Source: Lyophyllum atratum
Lineage: Eukaryota > Basidiomycota > Agaricomycetes > Agaricales > Lyophyllaceae
Assembly: GCA_014905825.1 (NCBI GenBank)
Contig: JACGCN010000039.1
Location: 372,001 to 436,000 of the forward strand
Direction of reading: 5' to 3'
DNA length: 64,000 nucleotides
Positions 1 through 9,624 of the stretch are shown here, piece after piece (position 1 is the stretch's first letter; every line of letters begins with the position of its first letter). Below the pieces are notes generated by a model. That model saw nothing but the letters and a program-made list of their open reading frames with translations, was not told where the DNA came from and ran no database searches. The translations under genes were made by a program, and so were the position numbers.

Positions 1-1065
1 ACCACTTCCTTTGAAGAAAAACCTGCCGTGGAAAAGATATACCCCAAGCACGGTCCCATAAGTAAGTAAAGGAATTCGGAAAGCGCTGCATGACCACACC
101 TTGAAGGTGGAGGCGAATAGCGACAAGAATAGCGAAGCAATCCGTATGTCAGGTGTCGAGATGACAATGCATCATGTCAAACACGGCGAATATATGTTCT
201 GCTGGCCTGAGCGAGGGAAAATATGACAAGGAGAAAGGGCACAAAGCGAAGAGACCCTTCCCGGACATATGCATCACCGCCAAAGGGTACATACTCCCAG
301 AGGGAGGTGCCCTCCATGTCCTTCAGGGTTATGGAGAGCCGTCGGCAAGGTGTGACCGTACTGAAGCGGAGGCTGACGATCCGAAATACAGATATCGCAT
401 GTGGCGCACAGACTACTGTCAAGACTACTGGATACTTTAATCCCTTCACGCAATCGAAAAGTGTATGGCCTTATAACTTGTCACGTATACCTCATGTGCG
501 ATATACTGAAATCGAAACATGTTCAGCGTATGGGTCAGGATATCAAGAATCACATCTGATTGGAAAGCGAATAGTGGTAATCGGTACCACCGTGATATCG
601 GTTGAAGAAAACCCCGTCGTCCAAAGACATCCCACAAGCACGGTCCCATAAAGGAATGCAGAAAGCTCTGCATAACTACACCTTGATGGGACGTGGAGAC
701 TAATAGATAACAACACCATGTCAGACACGGCGATTTTATGTTCTGTTAGCCTGAGCGAGGGAAATATGACAAGGTGAAAGGGCACAGAGCGCGGTAAGAT
801 ATTCACAATCAGAATTCTGCCCGCGTGTCTAGATGTTTACGAAATGTAGTACTAAAGCGTCGCCTGCCGAGCCGAAACACAGATATGGCATGTGGCGCAC
901 TGTCTACTGAAGATTTCAATCCCTACATGCAATCGAAAAGTGCATGGCTGTATAGCCAGTACCACATAACTCATGTGAGATACACTGAAATCGAAATATG
1001 TCCAGCGACTTTATGCGTCGGAATATCAACAATCACATTATCTACTTGGAAAGCGAATAGCGCGT
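1..1065. repeat. Degenerate tandem duplication, unit about 500-590 bp
   Basis: Two diverged direct copies lie head to tail. Words shared in the same order include AAGCACGGTCCCATAA (near 48 and 636), GGCCTGAGCGAGGGAAA or its variant (near 203 and 748), GCATGTGGCGCAC (near 398 and 889), CAATCGAAAAGTG (near 451 and 931) and TTGGAAAGCGAATAG (near 559 and 1048). The copies differ by many substitutions and indels, and the left end runs off the window. Short ORFs occur in several frames, but none is conserved between the copies, so I do not call a gene here. The origin, whether a satellite-like unit or a decayed mobile element, cannot be decided from this window. Confidence 0.75.
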
Positions 1066-1345
1066 AAGTCGACCAGTTGCGTGTCGACCGAAGAACGGTG
1101 AACTGACCAGTGACAGACGAACACGGTCAAACTGACAGGTGTAACAATCCGCATGTCATGATATATCATGGGAAGGGTCGACATGGCGGTTCCCGGTGCT
1201 TTTTGCTCTCCGAGAAACTTCCATGTTCCACTATTCCAAATCGGACAGCGGTGAGTCTAGTTGGAGTCTAGCATGAGCATACGGTGACTGCAGTCGAAAC
1301 GTCACATGTAGGGAAACAGCTCGTCGGATCCTCGTTCCCCTAGCA

Positions 1346-1353
1346 TATAAATA
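1346..1353 (+). promoter_or_regulatory. TATA box of the apyrase gene
   Basis: TATAAATA lies about 50 bp upstream of the ATG at 1402, a usual distance for a fungal core promoter with a short 5' leader. The 280 bp upstream of it hold no gene I can recognise. Confidence 0.5.
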
Positions 1354-1401
1354 CGGCTCCTAGTTTGCCCAATCCCCAGCATCGTCCTCCGATACTTCAT
1401 A

Positions 1402-3154
1402 ATGTCCCACGTCGCAGATCTCTTACCTTCTGTGGTGGATACCACGTCATCGCACGCAGCGGCCGATCCCGTTATCACTACCCATTATGCTGCCATCATC
1501 GACTCAGGCTCCAGTGGCTCTCGCCTTTTCATCTACGAATGGAAGGGACCCTTTGACAAGAACCATGGCACCGATGAGAAGAATCTTCTCCACATCAAGG
1601 AGATCTTCACGACCACGACCAAGAAGACGAGCGGTCAGGCTGGCAAAGTTGGAGGTGATTAATTTCGATTATACCGAGTCGCTGCGAGATTCTGAACACC
1701 GTATTCAAGGCATTCAGCATGTGAAGAATGGGCCAGATATGCTGTCATATCTAGGTCCTTTGATTGACACCGGCGTGGCACATTTGGCAGGGCGCCCCGG
1801 CGCTAGGGATGTCCCTCTGTATCTAATGGCGACAGCAGGTCTTCGAAAGGAAGAAGAAGCCGAGGCCCGCAGAATCCTCGATCTGGCACATGACGTCATG
1901 CATGCCCGTAGGATGAGCGCTGCCGTCCCGATCTTTGACGTGGGCGTGCAGGGCAATGAAGATGCCCGCACGACGCACACTATGCTCCTCACCGGGGAGG
2001 AAGAAGGGCTGCTAGCCTGGACTGCTCTGAACTATGGACGTTCCAAGTACGACCGCGTCGTCGGACTGCATGAGATGGGCGGGGCCTCCATCCAAATGGC
2101 ATACAGTCGGGAGGATGCCATTGACCGTCAGACGCGAGATGTTTGTCTACCATCCAAGGCCACGCCGCACCACGTAATCTCATCCTCTTGGATTGGGTAC
2201 GGGGCGGATGACATCGAGAGAGAACGGTTGGAGCTGTTGAAACTAAGTGGATGGCATCCGTATATTGACGATGACTGCCTCCCGCGCTATCGGATCATAC
2301 CCATGATGGTCGACGGCAAAGAAGCCAAGCGTATGGGCACCGGGAACTTCTACATGTGCTATCAGAGCGCCAAGGCTCTCTTCGAGGAGAAGGCGAAGAC
2401 GGTGCCCATTGAAATGCCATCCTACGCCTCCATCGAGGATTTCGCAGACTCTGAGTATTTTCTCGGAGTCTCCAACTATTGGTTTACCTACATGTTCTTC
2501 GGCGCAGGAGGGAAGTACGGCAAGGACCTGCTATACAATCCGAAGCTTTTCCTGGAATCTGTTTCCGACTACTGCGGCCATCGGTGGGGCCAGAGGAAGG
2601 TGCATTACGATGATTTCACAGACGCACAGTGCTTCAAGGCCGCATGGATGACGATGCTACTGCACCACCCTCGCGGTTTCGGTCTTGCGTTGGGTTCCAA
2701 AACAGAGGCAAGGGTGAAGGCGCTCAAGGAGCAGACTTGGAAGGGCGTCTTACGCTTCCCAGAGCAGGTGGAGCTAGCCTCCCGTTCGACTTGGACGATC
2801 GGTGCCGCATCCCTGATTGCGCGAGAGAAGAAACTCCAGTTTTGTCCGGGTGGGCCTGAGATGCGGTTCCCCGCTGCCGCCATCCCTGACGAGATGTCCT
2901 ACATTCCTCCATCGTATAATATCACGCCAGTCGCGTCTTACGACGTCGAGAATTTAGATATTGCATACCTTTTAGCGCCCGGCCAGCACGCCGTCGATTC
3001 CAACAGCACCTTCGGTCGTTTCGACTACACCTTACCACTCTGCGCCGCCATCATCTTTGCCCTCTTGACTCTGGCATACCGCCATATTCGCAGTGCGCGC
3101 CGCACTGTGGGCAGCATCAGTTTACCTACCAGTGATATGAAGTCAGTCGTCTGA
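1402..3154 (+). CDS. GDA1/CD39-family nucleoside phosphatase (apyrase), membrane-anchored
   Basis: This enzyme should hydrolyse nucleoside di- or triphosphates in the secretory pathway or at the cell surface. Exon 1 (1402-1654) carries apyrase conserved region 1 (DSGSSGSR). A 55-nt GT-AG intron (1655-1709) then shifts the frame into the long downstream exon (1710-3154), giving about 565 residues. Region 2 (MATAGLR), region 3 (TGEEEGLLAW) and region 4 (EMGGASIQ) follow in family order. Region 4 is normally D-L-G-G-A-S-T-Q, so E-M replaces D-L. A single hydrophobic segment near the C-terminus (PLCAAIIFALLTLAY) followed by basic residues predicts a C-terminal anchor, as in yeast Ynd1-type apyrases. 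No N-terminal anchor is seen. The intron is inferred. A one-base frameshift is the alternative, but donor, acceptor and phase all fit. Confidence 0.85.
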
Positions 3155-3607
3155 ACGGTTAGGGTTGGTACCAATGTACCATGTATAGTAAATAGTCCCT
3201 GCTTTGGACTTGAATAAAGGGATATGTTTTCCGTCGATCATTGGGAATGACAGATAAGATATCGATGTTCGGTCGAGACAGTTTAACAAATCGCCTATCA
3301 TCCGTGATAAGGTCAGCTGCTGGAGAACAAGGACCTGCCTGGACCTCAACGTTCAACGTTCAACGCGCGTCAGCAGTCGCAGTCACGACAGTGATTTCTT
3401 ATCACTACTGCTTAGCTAAGCATTTCAATTTTGGTTCTGAACGTCTGAGAGATTCTTGTCAGACTCACTTATACTAATAGAGCTGCCCTGCACACCTTTA
3501 GACCAGAATTGGGCAAAGGAATATCAAATGACCTTGATAATGGTGATGCCCATCTCACACGCGCACAGCATCGAGGGCGCACGACTTGAGCGAACGACGA
3601 CGACCAT
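3155..3607. other. Intergenic region between apyrase and HET gene
   Basis: No coding feature is supported here. The right end should hold the promoter and non-coding first exon of the HET-domain gene, which is joined through a 5'-UTR intron. Confidence 0.5.
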
Positions 3608-3662
3608 GTAAGTCCGTATTCTCTCCCCGCTCCTGACAGAATTCTAACACCCAACCTAATAG
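3608..3662 (+). other. Predicted 5'-UTR intron of the HET-domain gene
   Basis: GTAAGT donor, CTAAC branch site (in ATTCTAACAC) and AATAG acceptor define a 55-nt intron just 11 bases before the ATG at 3674. The ATG overlapping the donor (ATGTAA) stops at once, so the start at 3674 is preferred. Confidence 0.55.
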
Positions 3663-3673
3663 TCGCTACCAAT

Positions 3674-5839
3674 ATGTTCGGTCGCCAGAAGAGTAGTGAC
3701 GCTAAAGAGAAAAAACCAAGCACCCTATCTCGTCTTTTCGGCAGGTCGTCAAAGTCTTCGAGCCAGGCGCCCAGCACTCCAAATGCAAACGTGGGATATC
3801 AGACTGGTTACTCTACTGGCGGAAAGTCTCATTCACAGGCTCATCAGAGCGTGCAGCCTGCGCACAGTAATAACTATGGCGCGGGATCTACCGCTGACAC
3901 GGACTCCCTGTTTCCCCCGTCGGTCACCGAGACGCTTAGACCTCCTGCACCCGTTCCACCACCTCCAGCTCCGGCAACTGAGGCCCCCACATTTAATTTC
4001 AAGGTTACGAAAGACTTATGGCCTGAGTATGCCCCTGGCGACGACCCCATGTCCGCCGTCGGCCAGCTTTTCTTCGATTTTACAGATTCAAACCAGAAGC
4101 GATGGGCACGTGGGGAGGACACAGGTGCTCAATTTGGAACGTCCATCTTTCCAATTGGAGATACGCCCGCGCTACCAGCATCCCCCATCCCGAAGCGATT
4201 ATTTGACCTTCATCTGAACCGGGTCGTCACGACCACACCTACTGATAATGTCCCATACACCATCATCTCCCACGTCCATGGAGAGAATCCTGTCTTCCTC
4301 AACGGCGGTCAATACGGTGTTGAATGGCAGGTCCCCATACGCCGCAAGGCGAAGCTCGACCAGATGCTCACGAGCGCCCGTATCATCGGTGGGCTTCGAT
4401 ATGTCTGGATTGACGTCCTCTGTCTCGATCAGCGTCTCCGGAACGAGGAGGAGATCGCCCAAATGGGAGGGTACTATGCCCGTGCGCGGGGGTGCTTGGT
4501 TTGGCTGGACAACGCGGGGACCACCAATGCGTCGGACTGGAACAAGGTTCTGAGCGCCATTGAAGAAGTGAACAAGTTTTTCAAGATGGATCGTTCGGGC
4601 GTATCCACGATCTCAGTAGCGGAGATGATGAGCCAAGGCGGCTTCGCAGACCTCAGCCTCACTGGTGGGGAGTCATACACATGGATCCGCAAGATCGTCG
4701 CGCTCGAGACATGTCCATGGTTCCACCGCATCTGGACGCTACAAGAAGCCGTCATCCCAGAGAACTTGTACTTCTGCACCCCAGAGCGGTATATGGTTGG
4801 CGGGGCTGCTGTGTTCCAGCTCATCGGGCTATGTGGCATGCTGGCGAAGATTCTGACGGAGATGGGGGACATGACGGGTGTTGCGCTTACGAATGAGCTG
4901 CAGAAGTCAGAGATTTGGAAGATCTTGAGGATGAGGCAGCTATATCGGAAGCGGCAGATTGGGTATTGGCACCTTTTCCAGGCGACGAGGAATAGGACGT
5001 CGAAGCTTGAGCAAGATAGGGTGTTTGGGATGGCGGGGTTGGTTCATGGCGGAGTGCCGACGATCGACTATAATCATTCAAAGGAGGACCTTTACAAAGA
5101 TTTGTTCAGGGCCTCCGTCGAGCAAGGAGACTTCTCATCGTTGAGATTTCTAGGTGACGGTGAAACCCCAGTCGAGCCGGACCCTTCATGCATACCACTC
5201 ATCACCTCCCCTGGTGCCCCGGTCGTTCAGGAGACACACACACTCTCCTTCACGCCTACTGGAAAGTTGGAGCTGGGGCACGTCGGCGTCGACACTGTCA
5301 CCCGCGTCTACGCCATCATCACGCACGGGAGCCTTTGCGCCTGGAAGAACCCCGAATTCCTAAACCTCTCCACCACCGAGCACATAGCCATCGCCAAAGC
5401 CTTCGAGATGCCACCAGACACCGTCGGCCCCTCAAACCTCCTCGTACCCGCCGCCTTCGCCGCCATCTCCGCCATGGGCCCATTGCCACCCGAGCTCGTA
5501 GCGGCCTTCGGCACCGAGTTCCAGGAGAAGTATGAGACGCACATCGCGCAGGGGCTGTTGATGTGGGCGAAGGTCGGGGTGCTAATGCAGGCGTCGGAGG
5601 ACAATGCACTGGTTGTTATTTGGACGGCTGCAAGCCCGGATGAGCCGATGCTGGCGGTGGTAAATGAGAGGGTGACGGGGCAGCCGGTGTTTGTGGTTAC
5701 GCCCGGGTCGTTTGTTGATGCGCCCGGGGAGGGGTGTTTGATTTGTGTAAGGAATGCCGATGGGAGTGCGAGGAAGATCGGGTTGGGGGTTGGGAGGAAG
5801 GTGAGGGCGGGCGGGAAGGCTACCTTTGTGCTGACATAG
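3674..5839 (+). CDS. HET (heterokaryon incompatibility) domain protein
   Basis: Single-exon ORF of 721 residues. Residues 1-110 are Ser/Pro/Gln-rich and probably disordered. The HET domain begins near residue 195 (YTIISHVHG), continues through YVWIDVLCLDQ near residue 240, and ends with EIAQMGGYYARARGCLVWLD, which are the three usual HET blocks. The later part (PWFHRIWTLQEA, then DRVFGMAGL and DYNHSKEDLYKDLF) is the conserved tail of many basidiomycete HET proteins. HET proteins take part in allorecognition and programmed cell death, but no ligand or partner can be read from the sequence. It lies 50 kb from an NLR gene with no sign of physical coupling. Confidence 0.9.
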   Translation: MFGRQKSSDAKEKKPSTLSRLFGRSSKSSSQAPSTPNANVGYQTGYSTGGKSHSQAHQSVQPAHSNNYGAGSTADTDSLFPPSVTETLRPPAPVPPPPAPATEAPTFNFKVTKDLWPEYAPGDDPMSAVGQLFFDFTDSNQKRWARGEDTGAQFGTSIFPIGDTPALPASPIPKRLFDLHLNRVVTTTPTDNVPYTIISHVHGENPVFLNGGQYGVEWQVPIRRKAKLDQMLTSARIIGGLRYVWIDVLCLDQRLRNEEEIAQMGGYYARARGCLVWLDNAGTTNASDWNKVLSAIEEVNKFFKMDRSGVSTISVAEMMSQGGFADLSLTGGESYTWIRKIVALETCPWFHRIWTLQEAVIPENLYFCTPERYMVGGAAVFQLIGLCGMLAKILTEMGDMTGVALTNELQKSEIWKILRMRQLYRKRQIGYWHLFQATRNRTSKLEQDRVFGMAGLVHGGVPTIDYNHSKEDLYKDLFRASVEQGDFSSLRFLGDGETPVEPDPSCIPLITSPGAPVVQETHTLSFTPTGKLELGHVGVDTVTRVYAIITHGSLCAWKNPEFLNLSTTEHIAIAKAFEMPPDTVGPSNLLVPAAFAAISAMGPLPPELVAAFGTEFQEKYETHIAQGLLMWAKVGVLMQASEDNALVVIWTAASPDEPMLAVVNERVTGQPVFVVTPGSFVDAPGEGCLICVRNADGSARKIGLGVGRKVRAGGKATFVLT

Positions 5840-6119
5840 GTCGTTTCGTGACTGTGCTTGGCCATCGGGACATTGACACCCCTCTTATGGACAGGTATAT
5901 CTCGCTCTTAGTACCTTGGGTTTCTTCCTATCCTCATGCCGAGTTCCCTGTCGCATATGCACCTTTTCTCCAGGAAGACGCTGGCTTCTAAACGTACGAT
6001 CTTGTACTACGCTGTATTATATGTATGCACAGGAGAAATACAAAGACCCGACTTGTTATCTTATCAGACAGCGAGAGCCAACTCGGCTACCAAATATTTT
6101 CACGTTTTCGACTCCCGCC

Positions 6120-7289
6120 ATGAGCACTACTGCCACCACTACCGATCCCAACCCCACGTCGGTCCTCTCCCCCGCCGAGCAAGAAGCCCTCAAAGCTGCT
6201 ACCTTTCAGCGCCTTCACCCGCGTGTCTACCTCGAACGCTTTCTCAACGAGCAAGTGCGCCCAGATGGCAGGGCCTTCGACGGTTGGAGGGACGTCTCCG
6301 TAAATGTTGGTGAGTATGTGCGGTTTCTTTTGGACAGATCGGCGGAATGTTGACGGGATTGGCGCTGCAGGCTCGATATCGACAGCAAATGGCTCGGCTC
6401 TCGTGCGTCTCGGTGGGACGACGGTCGTGTGCGGCGTCAAGGCTGAGATTGCGGAGCCTGAGCTAGATCGGGGAGAAGAAGGGTTTTTGGGTGCGTATCT
6501 AGCTTTATTTCTTCTATTCGTGCAGCGCTCATCTTGTTAGCGCATGCAGTGCCGAACCTCGATTTGCCTGCGATGTGCTCACCCAAGTTCAAGCCGGGTC
6601 CGCCGACGGAAGAGGCACAGGTGCTTTCCGACCGTCTCAATGAGGTTCTTGTCGCGTATGTTTTCTGCTCCATTCTTTCATTCCAATCTAGAATAATGGA
6701 GGTGTGGCTACAGCTCCCACATGCTCCCCCTCACCTCGCTGTGCATCCACCCCGGCAAGGCCGCGTGGGTTCTCTACGTCGATGCGACGTGTATCAACTA
6801 CGATGGGAATGTCTTCGACGCTACACTGCTTGCAATGGTGGCTGCTCTTAAAAACAGTCAGTGTCCTCTTCGACAGCTGTTTCCAATGCGTGTCTGAAAC
6901 AATAGCCGCAGCTCAACTTCCCAAAGCGACCTTCCACGAAGAGAGTGGCCGTACGACGTGCTCGCGTACAACAAAAATACCTCTTCAAATAACTCGGACT
7001 CCAATATCCATGTCATTCGGGTTGTTTGACTCGTGCGTATCTCTGTCCACCCCGTCGTCCAGTTGGTTAACATCCTCTTCTTTGGCTCAGAACAACACTC
7101 CTCTCGGACCCCACGGCGTTTGAAGAGCCCCTCCTGGACACAACTTTTTCTGTCGTGGTCGACAGCGCCTCTAGTGGCCTCATTTTTGTCTCGCAGCTTG
7201 GCATTGACGCCAGCGACGCACAAGACACGCTCCAAGCATGTATTTCCGCAGCCGCGCGACGGCGGCCGGCCATGGCGAGATTCATATGA
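6120..7289 (+). CDS. RRP43: Exosome core subunit Rrp43 (EXOSC8-like), six exons
   Basis: This is an RNase PH-like subunit of the RNA exosome ring, which acts in 3'-5' RNA processing and decay. Inferred exons are 6120-6309, 6371-6490, 6550-6655, 6714-6856, 6912-7032 and 7091-7289. All introns are GT-AG, 55-61 nt, and phase-consistent, giving 292 residues. Motifs matching EXOSC8 in order are RPDGR near residue 45, GSISTANGSALV, VVCGVKAE, VPNLDLP, GPPTEEAQV, SLCIHPGKAAWVLYVD, LLAMVAALKNTQLP and MSFGLFDS. The C-terminal end is uncertain. A spliceable ORF at 7347-7508 may belong to the same transcript, but it needs an alternative splice or a frame correction. Confidence 0.88.
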
Positions 7290-7346
7290 TCTTGGTCAGT
7301 TCTGAGTGTGGGTGGTGCTTTATGATACGTTGAACTACTAGACGGT

Positions 7347-7508
7347 ATGAGGCACGTACTAGTTGGTTTAGATTTGCGGTACGAGCAAGAAATTCTGGAA
7401 CACAAAACACAACTTGCTTACCAAATCGCGCTAGATTATCGCCTGCGAGTGCAGCAGGCGGACATCGCGCATGGCGTCGATATTTACTACCAAGGCACCG
7501 GAATATGA
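7347..7508 (+). CDS. Short ORF, possible 3' exon of the Rrp43 gene or a fragment
   Basis: An ATG-initiated ORF of 53 residues with coding-like composition (for example RYEQEILEHKTQLAYQIALD) lies 57 bp after the Rrp43 stop. A convincing 47-nt intron (donor GTCAGT at 7295, acceptor at 7341) precedes it, but the joined frame is +1 relative to the Rrp43 exon. A longer intron with a donor at 7241 would join it in frame and replace the last 17 residues of Rrp43. No function is recognised. Confidence 0.3.
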   Translation: MRHVLVGLDLRYEQEILEHKTQLAYQIALDYRLRVQQADIAHGVDIYYQGTGI

Positions 7509-7935
7509 GCTACACAGTTGTCGCACCGTTACTTCACTCGTTGCAGCCATGGCAAGCGCCATGCCACCCCGGAGGTGACGTTCGAGTTCCCAACATCTTC
7601 ATATTTCTTCAAGACTAGCCCCTCTTTATCTTCACTCACGTCGAGTGAGGTATATCCTCGCAATTCGTCGATCGTCTTGAGCTCCATCGCGCAATACTCA
7701 GCCATGTTGTCCAACTACTTGTGTATCTCTGGGTGGGATAGAGGGGGGCCTGAGTCGTATTTGAAAGTGCTCGATTTCGTGTTCCGCGAACCTCATGGGC
7801 TCCCGGGGTCGCATGTAAGGAATGATGCCTGCTATGTTGAGAGAAGAGCACGCCGAGTGGAGCCCGTGCTTGCGGAGGAGAGATAAGAATAATGCGGCGA
7901 TGCCATCAGACATATATCACAAGCAAGTAATCGAT
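7509..7935. other. Region before the HNH array, degenerate minus-strand ORFs
   Basis: Minus-strand frames at 7698-7913 and 7529-7714 read coding-like peptides (for example EYCAMELKTIDELRGYTSLD), but they lie in different frames with a stop between and no clear intron. This may be the relic of a gene cut by the duplication that begins near 7936. I recognise no family. Confidence 0.25.
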
Positions 7936-9600
7936 AATCGACGCCACCACACCGCTTGCTGCAAACTATCCCATGTCTCACATCAGAAGCGATTCCTTGC
8001 AGTCTGCAGCTTCAACGCTTACTTCATGTTCCTCAGATGCCTCCGTCGAAATCTACGAGGAAAGGCTCAAGCCGGGAATTGACGCCGTCAGCAAGAGCCT
8101 GACCTCTCTTCAAGAACTGGTCGATGCCGCAGAGAAGATTATCAGCGAAAAGTTCGCGCCCGATTCCCGCAGTACCTATACATACAAAAAAGATTCCGAA
8201 GAGATATCTGTGGAACTAGATAAAGTCATGATTGCCATGCTCGCCTGCGCCGAAGAATGCGGAGGCGAGTGCGGAAAACGTTACGTGGCGTCCGCCATCT
8301 TGACATGTTCCGGGGAAGAAGATGTGGTTGCAGCGCTTGCAGCCCTCGGTACGACATGGCTCACTCACCTTTTGTTTATTTGTCAGTCCGACCATCTTCT
8401 TATGAAAGGAAACTGATATTTCCCTCAGTCAAAACAAGCAACGAGCTCAATAAAACAACTTCTGGATTTGCCACCCCGACAGTCGACAAAAGAGCAACCC
8501 ATCTCTTGGAAGGAGTAGGCAACATGAAGAAGTTATTTCGAGACGATGTGCGTAGACTCTTAGAGCAAATATTGTTTTGTTGACTTTCCGCTCAAGCTGA
8601 TGATGCGAGACGGATATACGTGTGTTTTAACAGGGTTTCAAGATTCCTCACACCCTAAGCGAGCTCAAGGAATTCCAAAAGTTCCCTTGGTCGGCGCTCA
8701 CATACTTCGCAGAGCGATTGGTGAATTTGACAAGGACCATAACTCGAAATCCGTGGGTCATCTTTTCTTCAATGTACATAAGTTGCTCACTGGATGTCGT
8801 TGACTATATATTCAGTTCAAGTCCGCCATGACAACGTTTGGCATACTAGTCAAGTTCACCTGCCTCTCAGTCCAGACACTCGAAGAATTACATGACCAAC
8901 TCGGTAACCCGTCAAATGGCTTGACCCTTGAAATAAATGCACACGATGCTTTTGCTAGATACAATTGGTGCCTAAAGAAAACAGCGGTCAGGTTCATGAT
9001 CCTGCATTGACTTCATAAAGCTGATGACTCGGAGGCATTCAGAAGGAGCATGTGTACGATCTGAGAATTTTCAACGATGAAGGTATACTGCGCCAGCCTG
9101 AAGATAATCGCATCTCTTTCAAGGACCATAGCAACGATTTCCTTCCGGACTCCACTCGCAAGAGGAATGCTCCCGTCGATCTGCCGGATCCTCGCAACAT
9201 TGCAGTTCATGCTGCCATAGCCGGAATTTTGGATATGAGTGGTGCGGGGAGATTTTTCGATGAGCTCCTGCACAAGTATGAAGACGACGAGGGAAATGTT
9301 CCTGCTGTGCGATCCTGGCCAGAGCTAGAGACGTTGATGGGGGAAGAATTACTGAGTGAATATGTTACTAAGGAGTTCCAGTCAGTCAAAGTGTATTGAA
9401 TCCTGTACATAACATATTGCTATATGTGTTTGTGATTCCTGCTAGCGCTGTACATCCCACCCAGGAGGCTGTAATTCTTCTATACTGAGCTCTTGTTAGT
9501 GCCTTGCACCAAACAATGACAGAAACTTGTACTACTCCATGGCACGATGGACCATGGTTCGTAAACTTCTAAGCTCGTCATTTTTTTTTCGCTACTAGGC
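7936..9600 (+). repeat. HNH array unit 1
   Basis: First of three homologous segments. Similarity to units 2 and 3 begins at CGCCACCACACC, about 32 bp upstream of the start codon. It covers the whole gene and its 3' flank (GAGGCTGTAA, TACTGAGCTCTTGTTA, TTTCGCTACTAGG). The long 5' flank shared by units 2 and 3 is missing here, so this copy has a different left breakpoint. Confidence 0.8.
7973..9399 (+). CDS. HNH_2-type endonuclease domain protein, copy 1
   Basis: Five exons (7973-8348, 8429-8547, 8597-8752, 8816-8986, 9043-9399) give 392 residues, with all introns GT-AG and in phase. Exon 1 encodes a helical N-terminal part (EIYEERLKP, TSLQELVDAAEKII). The nuclease domain begins in exon 3 (RDGYTCVLTG) and shows the expected order: AHILRR with the first His, SNGLTLEINAHDAF with the Asn and second His, then a VxFxxH-type C-terminal part ending in LPDP, IHAA-like and MSGAGRFFDE. 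This is the usual layout of basidiomycete HNH_2 proteins. The biological role of the family is unknown. Nuclease activity is inferred from the motif only. Two close paralogs follow in tandem. Confidence 0.82.
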
Positions 9601-9624
9601 AACTACTAGGTTTATCACTATCGC
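9400..9624. other. Intergenic, shared 3' flank of the HNH units
   Basis: No gene is seen. The sequence is related to 11384-11540 and 14136-14330 and carries the same polyadenylation-region words (TACTGAGCTCTTGTTA), so it belongs to the duplicated unit. Confidence 0.6.

Noticed and set aside
1402..1710. Apparent frameshift in the apyrase gene
   Set aside because: A 55-nt GT-AG intron with a CTGAA branch-like site gives the needed phase change, so an intron explains it better than a lesion.
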